DNA of 14,868 nt from Gammaproteobacteria bacterium (GCA_019634245.1 JAHQVR010000349.1:1-14868); one strand, 5' to 3'. Shown: positions 1 through 7,939, counted from the stretch's first letter. A program made the numbers and translations. The notes: generated by a model from the letters alone, not told the origin.

Positions 1-886
1 AGGATTTGCCAGCCAAATCGGCTCTGTCCCAACCGGCGCCCAACATTTTGGCACCTGCGACGCCACCTAAATCTTCCAGTACCTTTTTATGCTCATCCGA
101 TAAAGACTCATACTTCTTTGGATTCATCATGACGGCAAATGGTGTGGTGTAAAACCCACCCGGTATTTCTAAGTGGTAGTCGAGTAGTTCAGCCAGACGA
201 AATCCTTGCATAGCTTCAAACGGAAACATCGCGCCATCAGCGACACCCTTCTGAATAGCCTCATAAGCTTCCGGAGCGGGCATCGCCACCGGGGTCGCAC
301 CTAACGCTTCTGACAAGCGCACACCACCACCGCCCACCCGGAGTTTGACACCAGCTAGCTCTTCTAGTGAGCTGACTTTTTTCTTAGTGTGAATAGCACC
401 CGGACCATGAACCATAATGGTGATCACTTTGACGTCTTTAAATTCTTTGTCAAAGCCAATGTTACGCTCATACCAATCGTAAGCCGCTTGCGAGCTGATT
501 TCCGCAGAAGGTGCGAGGAAAGGCAACTCTGAACCACGCAGTATTTCAAACGGACCCGGTGTGTAAGCCACGACGTGATAAGACATATCTGCCGCACCAT
601 CTTTCACTACATCGTATTGTCCTGGTGGCTTGGCGATGGGCGCTGGGTCAATCTTTATTTTTAGCGTTCCACCTGAAGCTTCATCGATGGCCGCTATCCA
701 TTCCGGCAAAGTATCCGCCATTAGATGATGTTTGGGCGGAAGCCAGGTTGACATTCTAAGTGTTACCGTGTCTGCGGCGTTAGCAGTAGACACAAACACC
801 GCACCAGACATCAACGCTGCCACTGTGCTCACACTCACAAAGGCGGCGAGCTTAGCTAGGCTACTCCTAAGCGTTTCTCTATTCAT
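1..886 (-). CDS. TRAP transporter substrate-binding protein, DctP family (partial, C-terminus beyond window)
   Basis: Periplasmic solute receptor of a tripartite ATP-independent transporter; it captures a small anion, typically a carboxylate or sulfonate, and delivers it to a DctQM membrane pair. My translation from the ATG at 886 stays open to base 1 and gives 295 residues; the family usually has about 330-350, so roughly the last 35-50 are off the left edge. Residues 1-38 form a signal peptide (basic start, hydrophobic stretch, ANA before AD). The mature protein starts VTLRMSTW, and the family's ligand-binding arginine is probably R183 in GVKLRVGG, followed by the usual GATPVAMPAPEAYEAIQKG region. 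A GGAG ribosome site (894-897) precedes the ATG. It is transcribed away from the peptidase-sulfatase pair; its membrane subunits would lie to the left. It differs clearly from the second DctP at 8008-8988 and belongs to a separate transporter. Ligand unknown. Confidence 0.93.
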   Translation of the reverse strand, partial: MNRETLRSSLAKLAAFVSVSTVAALMSGAVFVSTANAADTVTLRMSTWLPPKHHLMADTLPEWIAAIDEASGGTLKIKIDPAPIAKPPGQYDVVKDGAADMSYHVVAYTPGPFEILRGSELPFLAPSAEISSQAAYDWYERNIGFDKEFKDVKVITIMVHGPGAIHTKKKVSSLEELAGVKLRVGGGGVRLSEALGATPVAMPAPEAYEAIQKGVADGAMFPFEAMQGFRLAELLDYHLEIPGGFYTTPFAVMMNPKKYESLSDEHKKVLEDLGGVAGAKMLGAGWDRADLAGKS

Positions 887-972
887 TTGATTTCTCCAAG
901 CGAAATGATTTTTTTATGAAGGTTGACAAGGCTATCGATAAATACAATCTCATCCATCGACTTGTCACCTTG

Positions 973-982
973 CTTTGCAAAG
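973..982. promoter_or_regulatory. Perfect 10-base palindrome CTTTGCAAAG, possible operator
   Basis: The sequence equals its own reverse complement. It lies between the minus-strand TATAAT (1008-1013) and the receptor start at 886, so a protein bound here would sit just downstream of the receptor's likely transcription start and act as a roadblock or repressor. The overlapping AGTACT (981-986) is also palindromic. No cognate regulator can be named; short palindromes also arise by chance. Confidence 0.25.
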
Positions 983-1106
983 TACTAAAAAAAGCACTAC
1001 ATACACAATTATAGCCGTGTGATAACGTTCATTGGTAGTCATTATTTGCGATTTTTCCCACGAACAGCCAAATTAGATATTAGCGCCAGGAGCACCAGGG
1101 GCTCGA

Positions 1107-1135
1107 TTCACCAATATTGGGTAGATCGATATAAT
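1107..1135 (+). promoter_or_regulatory. Sigma-70-like promoter for the peptidase-sulfatase pair
   Basis: TTCACC (1107-1112, four of six matches to the -35 consensus), 17 bases, then a perfect TATAAT (1130-1135). Transcription would start near 1142, giving a leader of about 83 bases. The spacer begins within the palindrome CCAATATTGG (1111-1120), and the promoter is bracketed by two copies of ATTCACCAA (1106-1114 and 1134-1142). This is the layout expected for a repressible promoter. The motif match is seen; activity and control are inferred. Confidence 0.55.
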
Positions 1136-1224
1136 TCACCAAGGCGCCCAGAGCCGAACACTTATGCGTTCTATCCAAATCTTTAAAGGGTTATTTATAA
1201 ACCAATGTCGCTTTCTCCATCATC

Positions 1225-2313
1225 ATGAAAGACTCGCCATGGTGGCCAGACAACTACTTCGCTAGTCGTGTTCATTTTATGGAACAAGCCATGCGGGCGA
1301 ACGCCAAACTCGACTCCCATCAAGTAAACGCCGTAGGTCCTGACAACCAAGCGTTGTTTATTGATGTTGCTTCATTGATTTCGCAGAACGATACGCATCG
1401 TCTATTTATAACCAGTGGAGTTCACGGCGTTGAAGGTTTTATAGGTGCCGCTATACAGAACCAGGTAATGGCGCAGCTAGAGCAGTCAGGCACACCAAAT
1501 CAAACCGGTGTGATACTGATTCATGCGGCAAACCCGTGGGGATTCGCACATCTTCGACGAGTCAACGAACACAACATCGATATCAATCGAAATTTCTTTG
1601 ATATAGCGAACACCAAGTCCAGTAACTTTGACTCTTATGCAAAGCTAAACTCCGTAATCAATCCAAATAGACCGCCAACGCGCTTGGGCGAATTAAGTCA
1701 TTGGGCCAAAGTGAGCAAACTTATTGCTCAGCATCGTGGCATTCGATCCCTCGCTGGCCCAATCGCGGCGGGACAAGCTGAATTTCCTAAAGGGCTGTTC
1801 TACGCGGGTTCCTCAGCTACTGAGTCGAGCACAACACTACAGGAGTTGGTGCTGAATTTTTCTAAAGACGTTGAGGACATAACCATACTAGATGTGCACA
1901 GTGGCTTAGGCCCTAGCGGCAAGGTGACTTTGATAGGTAACACCAATCGTTTGGCAAAATCGGAGCGACAAAGCACATTGCAACGGCATTATGAACAACC
2001 CGTTATTCTAGATGACGCCTACGACAATGCCTACAATGCCCAAGGCAGTTGGTGCCAGTGGTGTCAACGGGCCCTGAACGACAAACGATTCTTGTACCTC
2101 TGTATCGAAATAGGCACCGTGAATCCGATCAAACTCTTTTCCGCACTAAGAAGGGAGAATCAGGCGCACCATTGGTCGAAAATAAATTCAGCAGAATATG
2201 TCAAAACTAAACGTGCTCTATTGAATGTGTTTGCTCCACGCACTCAGCAATGGAAAGAAAGCGCTATTGCCGAAGCTATGCACACAATTGATACTGCCTT
2301 CAAGCCCGGTTAA
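1225..2313 (+). CDS. DUF2817 (M14-like zinc carboxypeptidase fold) family protein
   Basis: Predicted zinc metallohydrolase of the DUF2817 group, related to M14 carboxypeptidases and aspartoacylase-like enzymes; it would hydrolyse a peptide or other amide bond. The 362 residues are typical for the family. Visible signature: H67 and E70 in SGVHGVEG (HxxE zinc ligands), the substrate-binding DINRNF at 119-124, H225 in LDVHSGLG (third zinc ligand), and E295 in CIEIGT (general base). No signal peptide or membrane segment is seen, so it is probably cytoplasmic. The ATG at 1225 is the only in-frame start after an upstream stop at 1198, but it has no Shine-Dalgarno sequence; the nearest purine-rich site, AAGGG at 1186-1190, is too far. 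A 7-codon reading frame from 1205 ends at 1228 and overlaps this start as ATGA. The sulfatase follows 71 bases later on the same strand, probably in one transcript. Substrate unknown. Confidence 0.85.
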   Translation: MKDSPWWPDNYFASRVHFMEQAMRANAKLDSHQVNAVGPDNQALFIDVASLISQNDTHRLFITSGVHGVEGFIGAAIQNQVMAQLEQSGTPNQTGVILIHAANPWGFAHLRRVNEHNIDINRNFFDIANTKSSNFDSYAKLNSVINPNRPPTRLGELSHWAKVSKLIAQHRGIRSLAGPIAAGQAEFPKGLFYAGSSATESSTTLQELVLNFSKDVEDITILDVHSGLGPSGKVTLIGNTNRLAKSERQSTLQRHYEQPVILDDAYDNAYNAQGSWCQWCQRALNDKRFLYLCIEIGTVNPIKLFSALRRENQAHHWSKINSAEYVKTKRALLNVFAPRTQQWKESAIAEAMHTIDTAFKPG

Positions 2314-2384
2314 ACTGGTTTGACTTCCTCATTGCCTGTTTAGAAATAGCTCCTAGAGCACACCAATAGCGAGACAATTCATCA

Positions 2385-4001
2385 ATGAATGTACTTTGGA
2401 TTATGGCCGATCAGCTTCGCTGGGATTATCTCAGTTGCTATGGCGCTACCCATATTCAAACCCCAAATTTGGATTCGCTCGCCGAACGCGGTGTACGCTT
2501 TAACCGAGCCTACGTCCAATCACCTGTTTGCGGCCCAAGCCGCATGAGTTTTTACACTGGCCGCTATGCAAGAAGTCACGGCGCAACCTGGAACGGCTTT
2601 CCTCTCAGAGTGGGCGAACCCACTTTAGGAGACCATCTTCGCGAAGTCGGAGTTAAGTGTTCCTTGGTGGGCAAAACGCATATGACGACCGATGTTGAAG
2701 GCATGAAGCGGTTGGGCATCGAACCCGACAGCATCATTGGGGCGTTGGTCAGTGAATGCGGTTTTGATGCCTTTGTGCGTGATGATGGTTTGAACCCAAG
2801 CCAATATCCGTTTCGCCACGCCCAAGACTACGACCAGTATCTGCGTTCTTTAGGCATGGATGGGGATAATCCTTGGGAGGAATGGGCCAATACGGCCATT
2901 GGGCCTGATGGCGAGCTTCGGTCGGGTTGGATGCTGGAAAATGCACCTTATGCCGCTCGCGTCCCCAAAGAGCATTCCGAAACCGCCTGGTTAACGACAC
3001 GGGGTATTGAATACATAGAGCAGCAAGGTGATCAGCCCTGGCTATGCCACTTAAGCTATATCAAACCGCACTGGCCGTATCTTGCCCCTGCACCCTACAA
3101 CGCAATGTATTCCCCGAGCGACGTCCCTATTCCCAACAGAACTGAGGAAGAAAAGAATACTGATCATCCGTTGATGCAAGCGTGGATGAACATGCGGGTG
3201 AGTAAAAGTTTTTCACGTGATGAATACAGAAACATCGTTGCGCCTGTTTACATGGGTTTGATCAAAGAACTCGATGATCAAATGGGAAGACTCTTCCATT
3301 ATTTGGAGACCAGCGGCCGGATGGACGACACCATGATTGTGTTTTGCGCCGATCACGGCGATAACATGGGCGATCATTGGATGGGGGAAAAGGATTTATT
3401 CCACGACTGTTCAGCTCGTATGCCCTTGATCATCTATGACCCGCGTGCTTCTGCCGATTCCACGAGAGGCAGCCTTGATGATCACTTGGTGGAAGGTGTT
3501 GATCTAACGCCGACCTTTATGGAGCTATTCGGTGCGGATGAAAAACCCCACATCATCGAAGGACGGTCGCTACAACCCTTGCTCAATGGTGAAACGGTGC
3601 AATGGCGCCACTACTGTGTCTCTGAATATGACTATTCCACTCGAGAAGCAAGGCGCGCGCTCGGAGTCGATCAAGCTGATGCACGACTAGTGATGATCTT
3701 TGATGGGCGTTGGAAGTATATTCATGTTGAAACGATGCGCCCCATGTTATTCGATTTGGAGAGCGACCCGAATGAAGTCGCCGATCTCGGAGCTAACCCT
3801 GTTTATGCAGAACACATCGAGCGCTTAGAAGCCTTGCACTTTGAGTGGAGTCGCAAGCATCATAACCGCATCACCAGAAGCCCTGAAATTGTGGAGAAAA
3901 TGACCGATGGTAAAGAACCACCGGGCATCTTAATCGGTTATGCCACGAAAGAAGAGCTTGAACCCGATGGTCGATCATTACCACCGCATGTAGTGCGATG
4001 A
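2385..4001 (+). CDS. Type I sulfatase / phosphonate monoester hydrolase family enzyme
   Basis: Alkaline-phosphatase-superfamily hydrolase that cleaves sulfate esters or phosphonate/phosphate monoesters using a formylglycine made from cysteine. The sulfatase signature CGPSR is at 49-53, so C49 is the residue converted, presumably by a formylglycine-generating enzyme encoded elsewhere. Other expected active-site residues are D9-Q10 (metal), K97 and H99, H229 in KPHWP, D323-H324 in ADHGD, and K336. The second N-terminal metal position is Q rather than the D usual in arylsulfatases. The C-terminal domain has the common LFDLESDPNE motif at 455-464. Length 538 is near the phosphonate monoester hydrolases and choline sulfatases. 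There is no signal peptide, so it acts in the cytoplasm on an imported compound, which fits the TRAP receptor divergent from this pair. Substrate cannot be decided from sequence. A weak hairpin (4024-4035) followed by CTTTT lies after the stop. Confidence 0.9.
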   Translation: MNVLWIMADQLRWDYLSCYGATHIQTPNLDSLAERGVRFNRAYVQSPVCGPSRMSFYTGRYARSHGATWNGFPLRVGEPTLGDHLREVGVKCSLVGKTHMTTDVEGMKRLGIEPDSIIGALVSECGFDAFVRDDGLNPSQYPFRHAQDYDQYLRSLGMDGDNPWEEWANTAIGPDGELRSGWMLENAPYAARVPKEHSETAWLTTRGIEYIEQQGDQPWLCHLSYIKPHWPYLAPAPYNAMYSPSDVPIPNRTEEEKNTDHPLMQAWMNMRVSKSFSRDEYRNIVAPVYMGLIKELDDQMGRLFHYLETSGRMDDTMIVFCADHGDNMGDHWMGEKDLFHDCSARMPLIIYDPRASADSTRGSLDDHLVEGVDLTPTFMELFGADEKPHIIEGRSLQPLLNGETVQWRHYCVSEYDYSTREARRALGVDQADARLVMIFDGRWKYIHVETMRPMLFDLESDPNEVADLGANPVYAEHIERLEALHFEWSRKHHNRITRSPEIVEKMTDGKEPPGILIGYATKEELEPDGRSLPPHVVR

Positions 4002-4060
4002 TACCGACTCCGCATGATGTCCACTGTAACTACAGCTTTTGGAATTTTATCGCCGAGTTT

Positions 4061-5269
4061 TCAAACAACCCCAACAACATGGTCAGAAATTAGTTGATCA
4101 ATAACCTCAGGTTCATACCCCAGTTCCAACAATACCTCACGACTATGCTGACCTAGCAAGGGTGCGGCTCTTTGCACCCCTCCGGGAGTTCCATGGAATT
4201 TAACCGGTGCTCCGAGCGTTTTAATCTCGCCAGCTACCGGATGATCCACACCCACAACCATCTCACGCGCTATCGCTTGAGGGTCTTGATGCATTTCGCA
4301 CACGTTTAGAATGGGCCCAGCTGGTACCCCTGCCTCATTAAGGCGATCAAGCCAGTAGTCTGTAGTATTAGCTTGAAAAACATCATTCAAGGCTTCGATC
4401 AACGCATCCAGATGTTGCATGCGCTCCGCATTACTAGAGAAACGCTCATCGTCGGCCAAATGTTCTGCGTTTATGGCTCTCACCAACAGCAACCAATTCG
4501 CCTGGTTGGCAGCCCCCACATTAATCCAACCATCGGATGTTTTAATAGACTGATAGGGCGCGTTCAATGGATGCGCTGACCCTAGTGGCTCTGGGGCTAA
4601 ACCAGTGGCAAAGGCAATAGCAGACTGCCAGAAAGTCTGAGTGATGCCCGCTTCAAACAGTGAGGTATCAACGCGTTGCCCAGCACCTGTTTTCAACTTT
4701 GACGCATAGGCGGCGCAGACTCCCATCGCCGCTAATATACCAGCGGTAATATCTGTGATCGGTGGCCCCACTTTAACCGGTGGTCGGTCTGGTGCCTCAC
4801 CAGTAATCGACATCAAACCAGACATGCCCTGAGCAATCAGATCAAATCCGCCTCGTTGTTGATAAGGCCCGGTTCTACCAAAACCGGAGATTTCACAATA
4901 CACAATGCCAGGGTTTATAGCTTTTAAGGTGTCGTAGTCCAACCCCAATCGAGCCATAGTGTCATGCCGGTAGTTTTCGATTACAACATCCGCCTCTTTT
5001 AACAATTTGAGCAACACTGCTTTGCCGTCGCTATGTTTAAGATCGATGGCCATACCGCGCTTATTACGGTTCATCATCATGAAGGCAGCTGATTCGCCAT
5101 TAATATCGGGTGGCAAAAACCGCCTGCTGTCGTCACCACTACCGTACCTCTCTACCTTGATCACATCAGCGCCCATGTCGGCCAGCATCAATCCACACGC
5201 TGGCCCTGCCATGATATGAGCCAGCTCGATCACTCGTACGCCCGATAATGGGCCGGTAGTTCCCTGCAT
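4061..5269 (-). CDS. Class III CoA-transferase, CaiB/BaiF family
   Basis: Transfers CoA between an acyl-CoA and a free carboxylic acid (formyl-CoA, carnitinyl-CoA, succinyl-CoA and itaconate transferases belong here). From the ATG at 5269 it is 402 residues, the normal family length. The N-terminus has PLSGVRVIELAHIMAGP and the nucleotide-fold stretch LADMGADVIKVE; the catalytic aspartate is D173 in ITDITAGILA; GQRVDTSLFEAG follows. The frame could be extended to 5347, but those 26 codons overlap the upstream gene and have no family match; the start at 5269 is chosen because it overlaps the crotonase stop as TAATG and has AGGG about six bases upstream. This indicates translational coupling, so the two proteins are probably made together and act on the same acyl group. 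It is the last gene of the minus-strand operon. The acid activated is unknown. Confidence 0.93.
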   Translation of the reverse strand: MQGTTGPLSGVRVIELAHIMAGPACGLMLADMGADVIKVERYGSGDDSRRFLPPDINGESAAFMMMNRNKRGMAIDLKHSDGKAVLLKLLKEADVVIENYRHDTMARLGLDYDTLKAINPGIVYCEISGFGRTGPYQQRGGFDLIAQGMSGLMSITGEAPDRPPVKVGPPITDITAGILAAMGVCAAYASKLKTGAGQRVDTSLFEAGITQTFWQSAIAFATGLAPEPLGSAHPLNAPYQSIKTSDGWINVGAANQANWLLLVRAINAEHLADDERFSSNAERMQHLDALIEALNDVFQANTTDYWLDRLNEAGVPAGPILNVCEMHQDPQAIAREMVVGVDHPVAGEIKTLGAPVKFHGTPGGVQRAAPLLGQHSREVLLELGYEPEVIDQLISDHVVGVV

Positions 5270-6048
5270 TACTTGCCCTGCCACCGTGGTTGTCGCTTGG
5301 CAAAGAAGGCATCGATGCCCTCGTGGAAGTCTTCGCTGGTGTAACACTGCACGATTAAATCATCCCCTTCAACTTCTGCTGCCCGCTCCCGCAACCGACG
5401 TAAGCCCTCTTTACTCGCAGCGATGGTCAGAGGAGCTTGGCCCTTTAGTAGTTCACAGAGCTCTTGCGCTCTACCCAAAGGATCCTCTACGCACTCGCTG
5501 ACCAAAGCAATGGTTAAGGCCTCGTCAATTTCGATCAGTCTGGATGTCAACAAAATCTCCCGAGTGCGGCTGGTACCCAGTAACTCCACCAATCTCGATA
5601 GATTTCCTACAGACAAGCAGTTCCCAAGAGTGCGTGCTATAGGGAATCCAAATTTGAGATCATTACTAGCAACCCGGAGATCACAACATGCAGCAATGGC
5701 AGCACCTCCGCCAGTGCACGCGCCACGAATGGCTGCCACTGTGGGGATAGGTAAGGACTCCAGCCGACCAAGCACTTTATCCATAGTGCGCTCGTAACCC
5801 AAAGCATCCTCTTCAGATTTAAACTCCTTGAACCGCGAAATATCTGTCCCAGCAGCAAACGCTTTATGGCCCGCGCCCGTGAAGATCAGGGCTTTAATGT
5901 CTAGATCTTTGGCATGAATTTGATCGCAGATGTCAGCTATTGCATCATACATCTCAAAGGTCAAAGCATTCCGCGCTGCTGCGCGATTAAAGGTAATCAA
6001 CCCCACATCATCGGTAACAGAGAACAGAAGATCTGATTCAGTACTCAT
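5269..6048 (-). CDS. Enoyl-CoA hydratase/isomerase (crotonase) family protein lacking canonical catalytic glutamates
   Basis: Crotonase-fold enzyme, expected to act on a CoA thioester. The oxyanion-hole segments are present: AFAAGTDI at 63-70 and GACTGGGAA at 109-117. Aligning by eye to rat mitochondrial hydratase, Glu144 (in GGGCELA) corresponds to A117 and Glu164 (in FGQPEI) to I137, so both acid-base residues of a true hydratase are absent. It may be an isomerase, decarboxylase, thioesterase or racemase-like member rather than a hydratase. Length is 259 residues from the ATG at 6048. A GTG at 6060 would add four residues; GGAG lies only 2 bases before that GTG but 14 before the ATG, so the start is uncertain. 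The stop overlaps the CoA-transferase start. Pairing with a CaiB-type transferase resembles the CaiB/CaiD arrangement of carnitine metabolism, but CaiD keeps its glutamate, so carnitine is not implied. Confidence 0.88.
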   Translation of the reverse strand: MSTESDLLFSVTDDVGLITFNRAAARNALTFEMYDAIADICDQIHAKDLDIKALIFTGAGHKAFAAGTDISRFKEFKSEEDALGYERTMDKVLGRLESLPIPTVAAIRGACTGGGAAIAACCDLRVASNDLKFGFPIARTLGNCLSVGNLSRLVELLGTSRTREILLTSRLIEIDEALTIALVSECVEDPLGRAQELCELLKGQAPLTIAASKEGLRRLRERAAEVEGDDLIVQCYTSEDFHEGIDAFFAKRQPRWQGK

Positions 6049-6099
6049 AGCAATCGACACAGCTCCACGAAAGAATGCTCAGCTGAAATTTGAACTGTA

Positions 6100-7380
6100 T
6101 TACCTGTAAAAGTATTCAACCAAAAACATCGGCACATCGGGCACATAAGTACAAAGTAGCAATACAAGTAATAACACACCTACGAAATATACATTCACTT
6201 TGGAGACATCCCAGATGTTTGCCTTCGCGATCGAACAGGAGGTTATCAACACTGATGCCACCGGTGGTGTTTGCTGACCTATTGCCAGATTTAGGGTAAC
6301 GATCAAGCCGAAATGTACCGGATCGATTCCAGCGAGTTGAATCAATGGAACGACGATAGGTACGACAAGAATAATGGCTGCCACTGAATGCAGGAAAAAT
6401 CCAATAACAAGAAAGAATATATTTAGTATCAGCAGTATGACGTATTTATTATCGGTCATTGCCATCATATTGGCCGCCAACTCTTGTGGCACCTGCGCCC
6501 GGGTTAAAAAACCGCCCATTAACACCGATGCTGCGACCAGGAGCATAACCACTGCCGTTTGCATGCCGCCTTCAATCATTGAAGACTTTAATCGTTTAAA
6601 GCTGATCTCTCGATAGTAGAACCCTAGCCCCAACGCCACCACTACGGCCAACCCGGCTGCCTCAGTAGCGGTCACAAACCCACCGAAAATACCACCCAGA
6701 ATGATGACGGGTAATAGAAAGGTCGGTAAGGCCTCTTTAAAAGTCTCTTTTACACGGCTGGTGTTGAATGCTTCCTCTGTGGGAAGGTTATATTTCACAG
6801 CGAAAGCATAGGCAACAAGCATTAGCCCCACAGCACCAATTAACCCAGGAACAATACCAGCCACAAACAGTTGCTCCACGCTGGCATTGGCAGAAACGCC
6901 ATACACAATCATAGGAATAGAAGGTGGAATAATAATCGCCAATGAAGCCGAGGAGGACGTTATGGAAGCAGCGAGCGGACCTGAATAGCCACGCTTTTTC
7001 ATTTGCGGAATCATCACAGAACCCAAAGCGGCAACATCGGCAACAGCCGATCCGGAGATCTCTGCAAAAAACAGTGACACACCGATGTTAACCATACCTA
7101 GACCACCACGCACAAACCCAATCAGGGCAGAGACGAAATTGATCAGTCGGTCTGTAATACCGCCAGCGTTCATAATCGCGCCAGCCAACACGAACATCGG
7201 AATCGCGATCAACGAGAATTTTGTGGATCCATCGTACATATCGAGCGCGACAGTCACCAAAGCGCCCGTACCCTCTGAGACAACCAAACCAACGATGGCT
7301 GCCACAGCCAACGCAACCGCGATCGGAACGTTGATAAATATCAGCAGTAACAGAACCAGAAAAATGCTTAGAACCATCAT
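6100..7380 (-). CDS. dctM: TRAP transporter large permease subunit, DctM
   Basis: Large integral-membrane subunit of the TRAP transporter, which uses the sodium gradient to move solute delivered by DctP. The 426 residues are the normal DctM size and are almost continuously hydrophobic, compatible with about 11-12 membrane segments. Family-typical stretches are present: AEISGSAVADVAALGS near the first third, then a serine-rich SITSSSASLAIIIPPSIPM. The ATG at 7380 overlaps the dctQ stop as ATGA, so the two membrane subunits are translationally coupled; a second ATG follows immediately. The crotonase gene begins 51 bases beyond its stop. DctQ, DctM and DctP here form one complete transporter in consecutive genes. 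Confidence 0.96.
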   Translation of the reverse strand: MMVLSIFLVLLLLIFINVPIAVALAVAAIVGLVVSEGTGALVTVALDMYDGSTKFSLIAIPMFVLAGAIMNAGGITDRLINFVSALIGFVRGGLGMVNIGVSLFFAEISGSAVADVAALGSVMIPQMKKRGYSGPLAASITSSSASLAIIIPPSIPMIVYGVSANASVEQLFVAGIVPGLIGAVGLMLVAYAFAVKYNLPTEEAFNTSRVKETFKEALPTFLLPVIILGGIFGGFVTATEAAGLAVVVALGLGFYYREISFKRLKSSMIEGGMQTAVVMLLVAASVLMGGFLTRAQVPQELAANMMAMTDNKYVILLILNIFFLVIGFFLHSVAAIILVVPIVVPLIQLAGIDPVHFGLIVTLNLAIGQQTPPVASVLITSCSIAKANIWDVSKVNVYFVGVLLLVLLLCTYVPDVPMFLVEYFYR

Positions 7381-7907
7381 AAGCGTTTCATCTCCGCTTC
7401 TATTTCTGCCTCAATCTCGGCGTGTTCAATCGATTGCCCCGCAATCACCATCTTTAAATAGTCAGGCGCAGCAAGAAGCTCGCAAATAATGAATAGCACC
7501 GCTCCAATCGGGATGACCGATTGGGTAAGTTGCACCGGCACCCATCGCAAGCTCACTAATGTATCGCCTTCCAATACCAACAACACTTGCCAGCCAGCCC
7601 AGGCCAACAGGATAAAGAACCCAATAAAAACGATTTCGGCAAATAGTGCGGTGTATAAACGAACAGGCATGGGGATGGAGAGCAATACGCTGTCAAAGCC
7701 TATGTGTTTTCGCTTCAACACCGCCAAAGCACCACCATAGTAGGTGATCCAAGCCAGAGTCACGCTAGCAACCTCGTCATACCAGGATAATGACGCGTCC
7801 AGCTTTCTGTACACAACAGCGATCACAACAATGGCCGTTAAAGCAACCATCAACAACATTAAAAACCATTCGAGAACAAACTCGATGGAACGGGACACAA
7901 CTTTCAA
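7377..7907 (-). CDS. dctQ: TRAP transporter small permease subunit, DctQ (TTG start)
   Basis: Small membrane subunit that pairs with DctM and helps dock the solute-loaded DctP. It is 176 residues with four hydrophobic segments at about 11-33, 48-65, 86-112 and 127-147, and the family's RKLDASLSWYDEVA region after the first segment. The start is read as TTG at 7907 because AGGAG lies eight bases upstream; the first other candidate is a GTG three codons in. The C-terminus is an unusual charged tail, HAEIEAEIEAEMKRL, built on a repeated EIEA unit. It overlaps dctM by four bases. A rare start codon here, together with the hairpins upstream, would keep membrane-subunit synthesis below that of the receptor. 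Confidence 0.94.
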   Translation of the reverse strand: MKVVSRSIEFVLEWFLMLLMVALTAIVVIAVVYRKLDASLSWYDEVASVTLAWITYYGGALAVLKRKHIGFDSVLLSIPMPVRLYTALFAEIVFIGFFILLAWAGWQVLLVLEGDTLVSLRWVPVQLTQSVIPIGAVLFIICELLAAPDYLKMVIAGQSIEHAEIEAEIEAEMKRL

Positions 7908-7939
7908 CTTGGCGTCTCCTGGGTGTGTTGTACGCTTTG

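Larger units (their letters stand above)
887..1224. other. Divergent intergenic regulatory region
   Basis: This 338-base gene-free stretch separates the leftward TRAP receptor from the rightward peptidase gene. For the plus strand it holds a good sigma-70-like promoter at 1107-1135. For the minus strand there is a perfect TATAAT (1013 down to 1008) without a recognisable -35, which would suit an activator-dependent promoter with a leader of about 115 bases. Palindromes CTTTGCAAAG (973-982) and CCAATATTGG (1111-1120) are possible operators. A stretch of A/T-rich DNA lies at 985-1015. No RNA gene or credible protein gene is seen here. Confidence 0.6.

Noticed and set aside
511..759. Plus-strand reading frame opposite the left TRAP receptor
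   Set aside because: It lies wholly within the receptor gene on the other strand and has no family character; likewise the other reading frames antisense to or out of phase with the annotated genes.
923..948. Plus-strand promoter TTGACA with TACAAT
   Set aside because: The spacing is only 14 bases, too short for a sigma-70 promoter, and a better promoter lies at 1107-1135.
4024..4040. Intrinsic terminator between the convergent sulfatase and CoA-transferase genes
   Set aside because: The stem is only four to five A/T-containing pairs with a tiny loop and a four-base T run; too weak to call.
5270..5347. Longer N-terminus for the CoA-transferase, starting at 5347
   Set aside because: These 26 codons lie inside the crotonase gene in another frame, show no family similarity, and the ATG at 5269 has both a ribosome site and the TAATG overlap.
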